Source of the DNA: Hyaloscypha bicolor E
Lineage: Eukaryota > Ascomycota > Leotiomycetes > Helotiales > Hyaloscyphaceae
Assembly: GCF_002865645.1 (NCBI RefSeq)
Contig: NW_020194525.1
Location: 124,001 to 188,000 of the forward strand
Reading direction: 5' to 3'
DNA length: 64,000 bases
Shown: one piece after another, positions 27,701 to 39,924 of the stretch
Position numbering within the stretch: position 1 is the stretch's first letter
How the letters are laid out: each line of letters starts with the position of its first letter
The notes under the pieces: generated by a model
What the model saw: the letters and a program-made list of their open reading frames with translations, nothing else
The model's database searches: none
Told to the model about the DNA's origin: nothing
Position numbers and translations under genes: made by a program

Positions 27701-30559
27701 CCGAGACTCTTAACTAATTAGCCGAATTATTAGTATTTACTAAATTAGATATTTAATATACTTTTAACCGAATTTATATAGAACTAGCTTCTATAGTATA
27801 GGCAGCTTTTAGGACAAGATATAAATTCTTTAAACTAGTAGTTCTGCTATTCGGACTTTATAATAGTCTAGTAATCTTCTAGTAATATATTAATACTATC
27901 CTAATAGACTATTTAGATAACTTTTATTTGGCCTATATTAATAATATACTAATCTTTTCCAAGAATAAGAAAGAGTATTAATAGTATATTAGAATAGTTC
28001 TATAGAAGCTCTAGGATACCGGATTATAAGTTAATATCTATAAATACGAATTTGAAGTCTCTAAAATAATATTCTTAGAATTTATTATCTCGGATTAGGG
28101 TATATAGATAGACCTTACCAAAACCTCTATTATCCGAAACTAGTACTAACCTATAATAAAAAGAAAGATATAGTTATTTTTAGGCTTCTATAACTTTTAC
28201 TATAGGTTTATCTAAGCTTATAGACATATTTCCCGCCTCCTAAACCGTCTAACTAAAAGAGATACTTTATTAAAGTTTATACTCGATGAAACCTAGCTAG
28301 ATACCTTTAATTAGCTTAAGAATCTGCTTCTCTCCGCCCCTATATTTCTCTATTTTAAATATAATAGGGAAACCTGCCTGGAAACTGACTATTCGGATCT
28401 AGCTACTATAGATATACTCTCTCAAAAAAGTTTAGAGAACGGATAATAGTACCCAGTCTCATTCTACTTTAAAGCTCTTTAAGGAGCCGAGAGCTACTAT
28501 AAAATTTATAATAAGGAACTTCTTACTATTATCTAAGGACTCCGGAAATAGCAGGTAGAACTAATTAGCTTACCCAATTTTCTAATTATTACCGACTATA
28601 AAGCTCTCAAGTATTTTAGTATTAAGAAGCCATTAAATAAATAATAAATCTGATAGATAGGTTTCCTATTATAATTCTATTACTAGATTACCTATTAGCC
28701 GGGTAAAGATAATACTATTACTAATATCTTATCCCGAAAGAACGAGCTTATACTAATTCAGAAGCAGGCTAAAGAGGCTAAGAGAACTAGATAAGTTATC
28801 CTATTAGATCTAATTCTCGCTTTTGTCAAAATAAAAGATATAGCTTATACTTCTACCGAGATAGAAGAAATAAACAAGCTATTAGTTATAGTCGAAGTCC
28901 TATAAGCTAATCGGACGGACCTAGCCCTAGAGAATAAATATAAGAAGGCCCGGGGAAATACGGATTTATAAGAAATATTAAATAGCTATTTACTTTATAA
29001 TAAAAGACTTATTATATCAGACGGATATAATAATCTATAAACTAGGCTCCTGTAATAAATCCATAGTATAATAATTACTACTTACTCCGGTTAAAACAAG
29101 ACAAAAATCCTAGCTCGAAAACTCTATTAGTAGCTTACTCTCTCGGTAGATATTAACCGCTTTATAGCAAACTACTATAAATATTAAAGGTCTTATAAGC
29201 CAAGAGATAAAACGCCAGGCCTATTATATCCATTACCGGTTCCCCTAAGGATATGAGACGATTTGTTTATAAACTTCCATATTTCTGGCTCTATAAGTAA
29301 GGGATATAATAATATATTTATTATAGTTAATAGATTATTCAAATAATATATAAGCCTACTAATAACCAAGAATACTATAGCCAGAACTATTACTGGCCTA
29401 TTTTACTATTATATCTGGCGATTCCGAGGTTCTTTTCTTACTATTACAAGTAACCGAGAACCCTAGTTCATTTTAGACTTTATAAATGAACTATTAAGAT
29501 TAACCAGAACTAAGCTAAAGCTCTTAATTATAGAATATACCCAAACTAACGGATAAACAGAAATTATTAACCAGATTATTAATACCCGACTTTGCCCCTT
29601 TATTAATTACTTTCAGGATAATTAGGCAGATTTACTTCCGGTATTTAATACTATAGGCGCCGCCTGCCTATATAAATTAACTGGCTTATCTCCCTTAATA
29701 ATTAACTACGGATATAAACCCAGGCTAAACTTTAACTAGATACTACTAATAATAGAGTTTAAAACGCCGAGAGAGAAACTTAATCAAGAGGAAGTATAAT
29801 AGTAGACTAAGAGAATTAATACTACTATTAATTATACCCGAGAATATATAGTAGTAGCTCAGGAGTATTAAGCCAAGTAAGCTAATAAGAAATGGCAAGA
29901 ACTAGACTTTAGTCTAGAAAATATAGTCTATATAATTAAAAAGATATAGAAAACGGACCGTCTATTTAATAAATTAGACTATCCCCTTACTAGACTATTT
30001 AAGATTAATAAAATAGTCGGCTATTTATATTAATTAGACCTTCCCCTATTATATAAGATTTGGCTAATTTTCTATATAAATAGGCTTTACAAGAATCCTG
30101 CTAACTTACTACCCGGCCAAACTAATAAAGAGTCTAGTTCTACTAAAGTTAATAGTAAACTCAAATAGGAAGTTAAAAAGATCCTTTCTTCCAAGGTACT
30201 TTATAGTAAGCTTTACTATAAAATTAAATAGAAGGAATAAGATATAGATAACAAATAGTATCTTGTATTAAACTTTAAGAACTTAGTACTTGAACTATAT
30301 AAATTCCATAAGCAGAACCCCGGTAAAGCAGGATCTCCTGTCCGGCTAAATAAATAGATCCGGTATACTAAAGAGAACGAGTTTAATAAAGACTACCCAG
30401 ATAATAATAAACCTCAATAATAAGGTCTCCGTAACTAGAGAAGGAGAAGAAAAACCTAGACATTTCCCGGGTTTTATCTAAACCCTAATACATTTCCTTT
30501 ATTCTGCTATATTAGTACCTATTCTCTTTTCCAGAAATCTGGGCAAAATACCTTTCTTT

Positions 30560-32027
30560 ACTATACTAGATTATGCTCTACTATCTAAGCAAATTGCAAA
30601 AAAAAAAAAGTAAATTCTTAAAGCTAAGCCAAAAGTAAATACTTGCCTATATTAGTTCGAAATATTATCAAAAATCGAGGGAAATTTTCTTAATTACTTT
30701 AATTTTTATAACCTTAATTATTTATACTATTATTACTGCCTTAATAGAACTATTAATAAAGACGAAATAGACAAGAAATCCCGGTAATATATTATCTGCG
30801 GCCGGACTAAGTAAGGTAGCTCGCCAGATCCTAAATAACTTAAGTAATAGTAATAGTATCTCAAGTTTAGTAGCTATTACTATTATTAATATAACTACCG
30901 GCTAAATCACCTTTATAAACGAAAATAGTAACTCCCTTACCTAAGAACAGGTTAATATATAGAATACGGCCCGTACTACTCTTGAGAATATACCTGAAAT
31001 TACTATAGAAGATATCTTGGCAGAAGGTTCTAAGGATAATAAAACAGAGGTTTTAATTACTAGTAATAATAAGCCTAATAGTCTAATAGGCGGAATAAAC
31101 GGTACTAACGAGGGCTTCCTTATTAACCTTACGGAACCAAATACTAAAAAGGTCAAAAAGAGTAAGGCTAGCTTATCCAAAAAGTATAAGGCATTAGATA
31201 ATAGTAAGGATTCCAATAATAAAAAGACTGAGGACAAAGAGACTTCTAGTAATAAAGAAGACTCTAACTATAATAAAGGTGGCCAAACTAGTATTAAGAC
31301 GCCTATTATAACTAGAAGATATATAGTACTAAGTACTAGTTATTATATAAAGTACTAGTCTAAAACTAAGAGCTGGAAAATAATCCTGAATACCGAATTA
31401 AAGAAGTAATACTCTACGAATATTAACGAATTAGTAAATAATGCCGTTTAAGAAGTCGGAAAACCCCTTAGAAGCTCTTATAAAACCAAAATCATATAGC
31501 TCAAGGCCCGGGAATTTAATAATAAAGTAGCTCAAGTGGCCGCCCTTAATATATAAGTCTCTATTATAAAGGAATAACTTGAGGACGTATATATTAAGCT
31601 CGAGAAGGCCCAGAAGTTAATTAAATAGCTTAAAAATAATATAATTAAGCCAAATGCCGCTACCCTAACTAAGAAGAAAGGCAAGCAAGCTATTATATTA
31701 AAGCCTGTATTAATAAATAGACTCGATCTACTACCCCTATTTAAAGACCGCCTAATAATAATAGTCCTAATATTAGCCATGGCCTATATAGTACTCCCAG
31801 ACTATATTATTAATATAGGTATAGGCATAATGCGAGCGACGGATACTAAGGACTGGCCGGAATATACTAGGAACTAGGTTATTCTAGCAGAGTTAAGACT
31901 ATACTTTAATTATAAGTAAGCTATAGGAATTAGATAGAATGGGGTTAATAGCTATTATTTCCTCTTTTTTCTTTTCTATACTATGGCTGAATAATCCCCT
32001 AAATAAGGGCATTTAGACTTCTCTTTA
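30560..32027 (+). pseudogene. Extra degenerate 3' reading frame(s) in gypsy element 2
   Basis: After the chromodomain and an A-run near 30,599-30,610, the element holds about 1.5 kb of sequence that still looks coding on the plus strand once RIP stops are ignored. There is a Lys/Ser/Asn/Glu-rich hydrophilic stretch at about 31,017-31,358. A probable coiled-coil stretch (VAALNIQVSIIKEQLEDV and KLEKAQKLIKQLKN, allowing two stops) lies at about 31,530-31,650. A more hydrophobic segment lies near 31,690-31,830. Standard gypsy elements end at integrase or chromodomain, so this may be an accessory ORF. No family was recognised. The open frames on the opposite strand here are probably shadows. Confidence 0.4.
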
Positions 32028-32039
32028 GAAGGGAAGTAA

Positions 32040-32244
32040 TATAATAGCTAGTATAAGGGTATAATCTGCCAAGGACAGGATATCGGAAACAGGTATAAAA
32101 CGAAGCTAAGCCAGAATTACTTGGACGAAATAATACTAAAGGTTAAGGCATCCTCCCTACTTCGTTCTATAGCTTAGTATTTTCTAATATATGAGATTCT
32201 TTAAACTTTGAGCCTTTGACTATTGTATTAATCCCGCCGTTACA
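32040..32244 (+). repeat. 3' LTR of gypsy element 2
   Basis: This 205-bp partner of 24,234-24,438 is better preserved at its 3' end (CCGCCGTTACA). It is preceded by a purine tract AGAAGGGAAGTAA at 32,027-32,039 and followed by the AGTAC duplication. Confidence 0.9.
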
Positions 32245-32249
32245 AGTAC
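32245..32249. repeat. Target-site duplication AGTAC, right copy
   Basis: Matches 24,229-24,233, which fixes both ends of gypsy element 2. Confidence 0.85.
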
Positions 32250-32261
32250 TAACTAATTAGT

Positions 32262-32558
32262 ATTAGTTTACTAGTAATATATAGTACTATTATATAGGTA
32301 TAAAAATACTAGTTATATTAGTTAGTAAAGTTATTATTTAGAAGTAGGAATTATAGTATTATAGTATTAATATATAATTTCTAAATTTACTAAGCTTAAA
32401 GGAATCTAGTTTACTAGTTGAGTTACTAATAGGATATAAGATTATATAATTATATTCTATATCTTATATTTCATTACTTATATTCTATTATTTATATCCT
32501 ATATTTCATATCTTGTAATTATATATATAATTCCTAAAGAAATAGCTATACTAATAAT
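32262..32558 (+). repeat. Family X short repeat, copy 3
   Basis: Matches 11,528-11,825 over the whole unit, with mostly transition differences. Family Z begins a few bases after its end. Confidence 0.7.
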
Positions 32559-32561
32559 AAC

Positions 32562-35500
32562 CTTTAATAAAATAATAAATAATAATACTAACTTTTATAT
32601 TTTATTTAATAATTTAATTATTTTATTAAATAATAGCTATTTTAAATAATACTAGAATATTATATAATATTTTATAATATTTTTTAAATTAGAAGAAATA
32701 TTAAAAGCCAAATTATAAAAATTAAATAAAAAAGCTTTAAATTATAATATAAATAATTAATTATTATAAAAAATTATATTTAAAATATATTTATTTTAAC
32801 TTATTATTAATAATTAAAAATAAAAGAAAATTATTATTAAAGATTTATATAATTAAATTAGATATATTTAAAAAAAAATTTATTTAATAGCTAATTATTA
32901 TTATTAAAAAAGTTATTATAATTATATATAAAAATATATTAATATTTATAAAATCTATTAATATAAAAATAAAAGTAAATAAGAATAAGTTTTATATTTA
33001 ATAAAAGCTATATTTCTTTTTTATTACTTTTAAATTAATATAATTAAATTATTAGATTATAAGAAATATAATTTATTAGTTATTATTAAAAACGATTTTT
33101 TAAAATAAATTAAAGCTAGATTTTTAAAAAACCTAACTAGTAAAAAGATTACTAAATTTATTTAGAAAGAAATTATATATTAATATAATTTAGTTAAATA
33201 GCTTAAGATAAATAATAAATCGGAATTTAAAGAAATAGTAATTTAGGAATTTAATAAACTAGAAATTAATAAAATTAATATTTTAGCTTATAATTCTAAA
33301 AGAAATAATATAATTAAAAATAAAGATAACTAATTATTTAAGTATTTATTATTATATATTTTATTTATTAATTAAGTTATTATATATAAATTAACTAGAT
33401 TTCCTTTTTATATATAATTTATATTAAGAAAATTGTATTATTTATAGAAATATATTTTCTAATCTAGAAAATATCTAAATAAAATAAAGTCTATTTCTAA
33501 AAAGAATTTAATTTTTATATATAATATTAAATTAAAAAATTAAAAAATTAAAAATTATTATATTATTAGCTTAACTTATATTAAATAAAATATATAAATT
33601 AATTAAAGAAATATTATATATTAGAAAAGCTTAATAATATTATATTTTAAAAAATATATAATAAAAATTAATTTAAATAGTTTATTAAAAGAAATAAATT
33701 CTAGTATTTTTTTAAAAATGAAATTAATAATAAATATATAATTAAAAAAGAAAATAATTATAGAATATTATAAATAAAATAATATTTAAAAAATTAAAAA
33801 AGCTATTAGTAGTATTATATATATTTTAGAATTATTTAAATTAAAAATATATATATATATATATATTTCTTTTATAAAGAATTAAAAAAATATATTTAAT
33901 AATAAAAGTTTTTTTTAATTTAGAAAAAAGTTTATTATTTTTTGTTTTCTTTTTTCTAATTATTATTTATAGCTTTTAGAGAATATTATTATTAAATAAG
34001 TTTTATTATTATTTATTTCTTATTATTATTTAATTAATACTATTATTATATATTTTACTAAATAGTATTTTTAATATAAAAATAATTAAAAAATAAAAAA
34101 ATAATTATATAAACTTTTAATTTCGAAATAAATATTTTTTTAATATATTTTAATAATATAAATAATTAGAATATATATATAATAAAAAAAAGATCTTTTA
34201 TATATTTCTAAAAAAGAAAGAAATACTAAATTAAAGCCTTTAGGAATTTTATTTACTTTTTTATTAGTTATAAGCTTAATTATAATATTTATAAATCTTA
34301 ATCTTAATTTAAATTATTATTATAAATATATTTATAATATTTAAATAAAAGTTATATATAAAAGAAATCTTATTAAATCTAATAATTATTTTGGAAAATA
34401 TATAATATTATATAATTATAGCTATATTTAAAATTTATATTAAGGCTTAATTAATATATTATATAATTTTATTTTTATATTAAAAGAATCTTTTTTATAT
34501 AAAACTTATTTTTTAATTATAATACTATTTCTTTATTAGAAATTTATAATTTTTTTAAAAAGCTAATATAATTTATTAATTCGAAATATTTAATTTTCTT
34601 ATATATTATATTAATATTTATATTAATTATTTTAAACTTAATAATAATATTATAAATTTTATTTATATTATTTTATAGTTTTTTTTATAGCTTTTAAATT
34701 CTTTAATATTTTTTTTTTAATAAAAATACTATTTTAAAATTCTAATTAAGTAAATAGTTTTTTATTATATAAAATTAATTTTAATAAATCTTAAATAATT
34801 ATTATTAGTTTTTAAAAAAATATAAATTAGTTTTAAAAGAAATAATATCTTATTTTAATTCATTTATTTTAATTTCTTTTTTATTAATATTTATTTTATA
34901 TTTTCCTAATACTTTTAATATATCTTTATATTTTATTTTTATTATATTTTTTTAAATATATATATTAGTATTATAAAACCGGGTTTTTAGATTTAAAAAA
35001 TAAAATAAAATAATTTTATTTCGAGAATTTTAAACTAAAAAGAAAAGCTTATAAATATAAGAATTTAATATTTTAAATATTAACTAGTTAAATATATTAT
35101 TATAATTATATAATACTAAATTTATTAATAAAATAATATTATATAATAATTAGTATTTTTTTCTATTATAAAAGCTTAATATTATATTTTATTTTTTATA
35201 ATTATTTCTAATTTATAATTATATTATTTTAAATATATTTATTTTCTCTATTATATATATTATTATTTTAGTTTTATTTCTTTATTAGAAAAAAAAACTC
35301 GAATATATATAATATTTTTATATAATCTAAATCTATTTTAATTTATTTTTTATTTTAAGAAATATTTAAAAGAAATTCTTATAATTTCGAAGATTTTTGA
35401 TTTTATAACCTATAATTATTATATTAATAATATTTATATAATTTTTTAAAGAATAATAAAATAGCTAAAAAATAAATTTCTTAATTTAATAAAATATAAT

Positions 35501-37991
35501 AATTAGTTTTTATAAGTTATAATATTATTAAAAGCCTATAAATTAATAATATTAAAGTTTAGAATATTAAAAGAGCTTAAATATTTATAAAAAGCTTATT
35601 AATACTAGAAAAAATAATTATAATTATTAAATTTAATATAAATATCTTTAATAAATTAAATAATATATATAATAAGCTTTTAAAATAAAAAACCTTTATT
35701 AGAAATAGAACTAGACTAGAATTAATTAAAAAGAAACTAAAGAATTATTAAACTAATAATAAAGAATTTAAAAATATTATTAAAAGTATTACTAAAATTA
35801 AATAAGAAAAGTTTAATAAAATTAAAACTATAATAAATAATCTAGAAATCAAGAATTAAAATAGAATTATATTATATAATAAAGCTTTTATCTAATATAT
35901 TAATAATATTTTAATAACCTTAATAATATATATATAAAAAGTTATAATCTTTTTTTAAAATAAAAGTTTTAATATATAAGGCTATTTAGTTAATTAATAA
36001 AGCTATTTTAAAATATATTAAAAATAAGAAATATTAAAATATTAGTATATTTATTAAATTGGATATTATTAAAATATTTAAATATATTAAAACTATTTTG
36101 GGATCTAGAGAATTAGTTTTTAAATTATTATTAGCTAATAATCTTAAAACTAAATAATATACTTTTAATATTTTTAGAGTTTTTATTAAAAAATATTATA
36201 ATAATAAATCTTTTTCTGGCTTTTATAATTAGTCTAGAAAATAAACTCTTATTATAATTTTAGTAATAATTTAATTAAATTAAACTAATAAAACTAGAAA
36301 TAATCTAATAAAGCCTATTATTAGTATTATTAATAAAACTAGTAAAGCTAATATAATTAATTAAGAAGCTAAAAAAAATTAAAAAATAAACTAAGTCTAA
36401 AACTTCTAATAAATAATATAAATCTAAATACTAGTTCAAATATGAAATTAGTAATATATTAAGAAATAAAATGAAATAAAATAAAAAAAAATTAATAATA
36501 TTAATAATATATTTAAATATTATACTTATAAAATATTAGCTAAATAGAAGCTAATATTTAATTATTAAAATAATTATATAATAGTATTCTGGAATTCATT
36601 TATAAATAAGAATATTATAGAATTATTATTAAATTCTTTAAAGCTTTTTATAAAATATATTTTTAGTAATTTACTAATATTTTCTTTATTTAGATAATTA
36701 ATATTAAGCTTATAAATATTTTAAAAATAATTACTAAGATTTATAAAATTATTAAAAATAAGAAATATATTTCTATTATTTAAATAAATAAGAAAATATA
36801 GAATTATTTTTTAAAAAATAAAAAGATTATAAATTATAAATATAAATATTAGGTTTCTAATTAATTTCGCCCGAATTTATAATTCTAATTTAATATTATA
36901 GCTTTTATTTCTGAATTTAGTATTTCTAATCTAAATATAAATAATTATATTTATAAAAAGAATTATTTAAAATAAACTAAAAAACTTAATATTTATAAGC
37001 TTTTAATAGAAAAAATAGAAATACTATAATTTTATTTCTAAAAAAAAGTATTAAAATATAGAAATCTAAATTATAGTTACTTTATTTTAATTTTTTAATT
37101 TTTAATAATAAATCTCTTAATACGGCTTGAACTTTATAAAATATTAGCTAAATATTCTATTTATCTAATTATTTATTTTTAGTTAGTCTAATATTATATT
37201 TCTAGAAATATTAATTATTATTAATATAAAGATAATATTAATAATCTAGCTCTTATTAAAATTCTAAATAGTGAGTTTTTCTTTAGTAAAAAAAATGAAA
37301 TAAATATTAGTTATATATTTTTTATAAATTATAAAAAGGCAGTTTCTCTTAATAAAAAAGTTCTTAAAAGTATTAATTACTTTTTTATTTATAATAATTT
37401 CGATTTGAAAAATATAAAGAAATTAAATAAATATTTAATAAAAGAAAGAAAAAGAAAACATTTAAATATAAAATATTTAACTAGATAAATAAATGCCTTT
37501 AGCTAAATAATTTATAAACCTAGAATAATAATTAAAAAATAGCTTAATAATAATTTATTATTCGAAAAGCTATTTATTTGAAATATATTAATATAATTTA
37601 TAATATAATTCGCTATAATAAGCTATTTTAATATCTAGTTATAAAGGCTAAAATTAACTAATAATTAAAAGTAAATACTAAATAATAAAAGGAATTATAT
37701 TATATTTAATATAAGAATATAATTAAATAAATTCGAATTATTTTTAAGTAAGTTCGAGAATATAAAATAAGATTATTTAAAAATAATAAATTATATTAAA
37801 AATATATTAAAAAGGAATTAGAAATATTAATAAAAGAAAATTCTAACTATTTTATTATTTTGAATTCTAAATAGGAATTTTTTATTAGTTTTTAGTATTT
37901 AGGAAATAAATATAAATAAATAAGAATTTAGATATAATATAATAAGTTATACTTTATTAAAATTACTTTATTTTAATAGTTTTAATATTTT
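32562..37991 (+). repeat. AT-rich RIP-decayed repeat, family Z (longer copy)
   Basis: This 5.4-kb AT-rich block has no usable frame. Its first 2.2 kb is the inverted counterpart of 1-2,181. It contains a short (AT)n tract near 33,848-33,866 and ends at palindromic motif S. I could not recognise a transposon protein, so class and coding strand are unknown. Confidence 0.55.
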
Positions 37992-38029
37992 AGTAATATA
38001 ATAAAAGTTAGGGCCTTTTATATATAACT
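37992..38029. repeat. 38-bp palindromic junction motif S, copy 5
   Basis: The right arm GGCCTTTTATATATAACT is intact and the left arm is eroded. It separates family Z from a short terminal-repeat-like segment. Confidence 0.6.
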
Positions 38030-39290
38030 TGCGGGAATTATATAAGAAAGCTAGCTTTTTTATAATTCTAAAAAGTAATTTCTTTTCTATATTTAATTAA
38101 TTAAGCTTTTATATATTATATATTATTTATATTTTATTATTTATATCTTTAATTTTATTATTTTATTATTAAATCACGTTTTATATTCTAATATACTTTA
38201 TATAGGTTTTTATTTTATTTTAGTTTCCTTTTTATACTATTTAAAGCTATTTTATTTAATTCGAAAAATTTTTAATAAAAAACTAGAAACTTTAAAAGCT
38301 ATTATAAGAACTAAAAACTTCGGGAATTAATTACTAATATATAATAATTTAATTAAAGAAGTTATTTCTAATATTATAAGCCAGGTTTTTATATAAAGAA
38401 AACTACTAGTTTTATTTTTATATAAGCTAAATATATATAAACTATATATCCTATAGCTATAATATAATAGGAATACAAATATAAAGTAATATATAGAAAG
38501 AATAGGCTTTTATAATATAAAATTATAATATATAAATAAAAGATAAAATTAAAAATTAAAAATTAATTTATTTATTAGTTTTCTAAGAATTAAAAAAAAA
38601 AGCAGGAAATATATATAAAACTAGATATATAAATATCCGGGAATTACCTAATTATATTATATAATTAATAGAAGTAAAATCCCTATTATAATAATAATAA
38701 AAGTTATATAATTAAGTTTAAACCACGGGTTTAATTTATTATTCTAGTATTTAAAAGCTATTATTTTTTAGAATTATTTATTATAAATAGTTTTAAAAAG
38801 ACTATAATTTATATAAAAATAAATCCTAGTAATTAAATACTAGAATTTAATTACTAATATATAAAAAATGCGAAATATTTATTTTTATAATAATTAAAAA
38901 CTAGTATTTAAAGTAATATAAATAAATATTCACGTAATAGCCGCATATAATAAACTAGCCTAATTAGATAAACCTCTAGTTTAATATTACTCTAATACTA
39001 TATCTTTATTTAATTAAATAGTAATATTACTTAATAAGTAAAATAAAAGAAATTAAGATTTTAAAAAATATAACTAGTTTATTATTATAGAAAATTAGTA
39101 TTTAAGTCGTTTTATATAAGCTTTAACTTATCTTTACTAGAGCTACTTAATAAATACTTGTATTATTTAATTATTAAATGAATTTTAATTTATTATTATT
39201 ATATAATAGCTACTTATAACTACTTATATTACTTATAAATATATATTCTACTTTATTCAAATTTTTAGGATATTATGCTACTTATATTCT
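38030..39290 (+). repeat. AT-rich segment beginning with a terminal-repeat-like unit
   Basis: The first 200 or so bases are the reverse complement of the end of the long family Y copy (about 8,500-8,691). Beyond that the match fades. The remainder is AT-rich noncoding sequence up to the island boundary near 39,300. No gene seen. Confidence 0.5.
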
Positions 39291-39297
39291 ACTCACG

Positions 39298-39321
39298 CTA
39301 CTCATGAATATTCATGAGTAG
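39298..39321. repeat. 24-bp perfect palindrome at the island boundary
   Basis: CTACTCATGAAT is followed immediately by its reverse complement. Further half-copies (ATGAGTAATATGAGTAG) follow at 39,324-39,340. It lies where AT-rich repeat sequence changes to normal composition. Confidence 0.85.
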
Positions 39322-39699
39322 TATGAGTAATATGAGTAGTTCTTTGACACACTGACTTTATATCGTGCTGGCGTTGCTCGTGAGGCGCTACTATAACTAC
39401 GCAGTATAGGAACGCTGTGACCACTGAGGCTGGGATTGCAAATCAATTCAGAAGGAATGTAAGAGCAGGGGTCAGTGGCGTAGACGTTGACAATATTGCG
39501 GTCCTCTTTGGACAGGAGAGGAACGGTCCTGGAACCATCAAGGCTAGTCTCTCAATTACTTATCACTCTCGTTATCTCGAGGGAAAGGCTCGTATAGAGA
39601 GCCTTCTCTAACCACCAGGGGGTGCAGGAATACGTGGGCACCCGCAATCAAGCGAGAATTATCAAAATGAGTACAATTTCAACTATTTACAGCTCTTAA
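39322..39699. other. Intergenic sequence, normal composition, no supported gene
   Basis: A 64-codon plus-strand frame (39,417-39,611) is open, but it has no recognisable domain, intron signals or codon pattern that would support a gene. It is likely chance or decayed transposon sequence, since a transposase fragment follows directly. Confidence 0.5.
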
Positions 39700-39843
39700 T
39701 CACCACAACTCACTCTTAAGAAGCTTCCCACCTTGCTTAATAAGGTCCTGGCATCGCTGTGGCATCTCTGCAATACGTGCACGTATCTCGTCCATTGTAA
39801 TCCTGTCCCACTCTTGCAAAATGGCCTTAAGCTCCTCAATGAT
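39700..39843 (-). pseudogene. C-terminal fragment of a Tc1/mariner-type transposase
   Basis: The minus-strand translation ending at the stop at 39,700-39,702 reads about 47 residues, including IEELKAILQEWDRI, then RIAEMPQRCQDLIKQGG. This is the usual C-terminus of Tc1/mariner DDE transposases: a helical tail after the catalytic domain, with an MP-R-C/I--LI--GG pattern. No upstream catalytic domain is present, so this is a relic. It lies just 3' of the patatin gene on the same strand and may be part of that gene's 3' untranslated region. Confidence 0.65.
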
Positions 39844-39924
39844 ATATATAGCAAAATTTTGTTGGTAATTTCAAAAAGAGGTTCAGAACCTAGAAGAAAT
39901 TAAAACTGAAGATGGCGGTGGCCA

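Larger units (their letters stand above)
24234..32244 (+). mobile_element. Ty3/gypsy LTR retrotransposon 2 (chromovirus-like), RIP-inactivated
   Basis: This 8,011-bp element has 205-bp LTRs and AGTAC duplications. The plus-strand order is: gag at about 25,000-26,000; a zinc knuckle at about 26,195-26,260 (LYYYSYRKPRYIKSTYP, Cys replaced by Tyr or Ser); reverse transcriptase at about 27,540-28,080 (YPLP-like, TKLDI, FNRI, LPFGLYN and YINNILIFSK can be traced); RNase H at about 28,370-28,620; integrase at about 29,060-29,760; and a chromodomain-like block at about 30,160-30,330 (KILSSKVLYSKLYYKIK, then FHKQNPG). A further 1.6 kb before the 3' LTR is not part of a standard polyprotein and has its own degenerate reading frames. 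Stops in all domains mean it is inactive. Confidence 0.85.

Noticed and set aside
30941..31780. Minus-strand open frames of 98 and 82 codons in gypsy element 2
   Set aside because: They lie antisense to a retroelement region whose sense strand carries better coding character. Their Leu/Ser-rich hydrophobic makeup is typical of shadow frames.
1..39290. Possibility that the AT-rich sequence is mitochondrial or centromeric core DNA
   Set aside because: Identifiable nuclear LTR retroelements with target duplications and transition-type decay fit RIP-mutated nuclear repeats; no mitochondrial genes are seen. A pericentromeric location is not excluded.
39417..39611. 64-codon plus-strand frame before the transposase relic
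   Set aside because: No domain, no intron signals, and its location next to transposon debris suggests chance.
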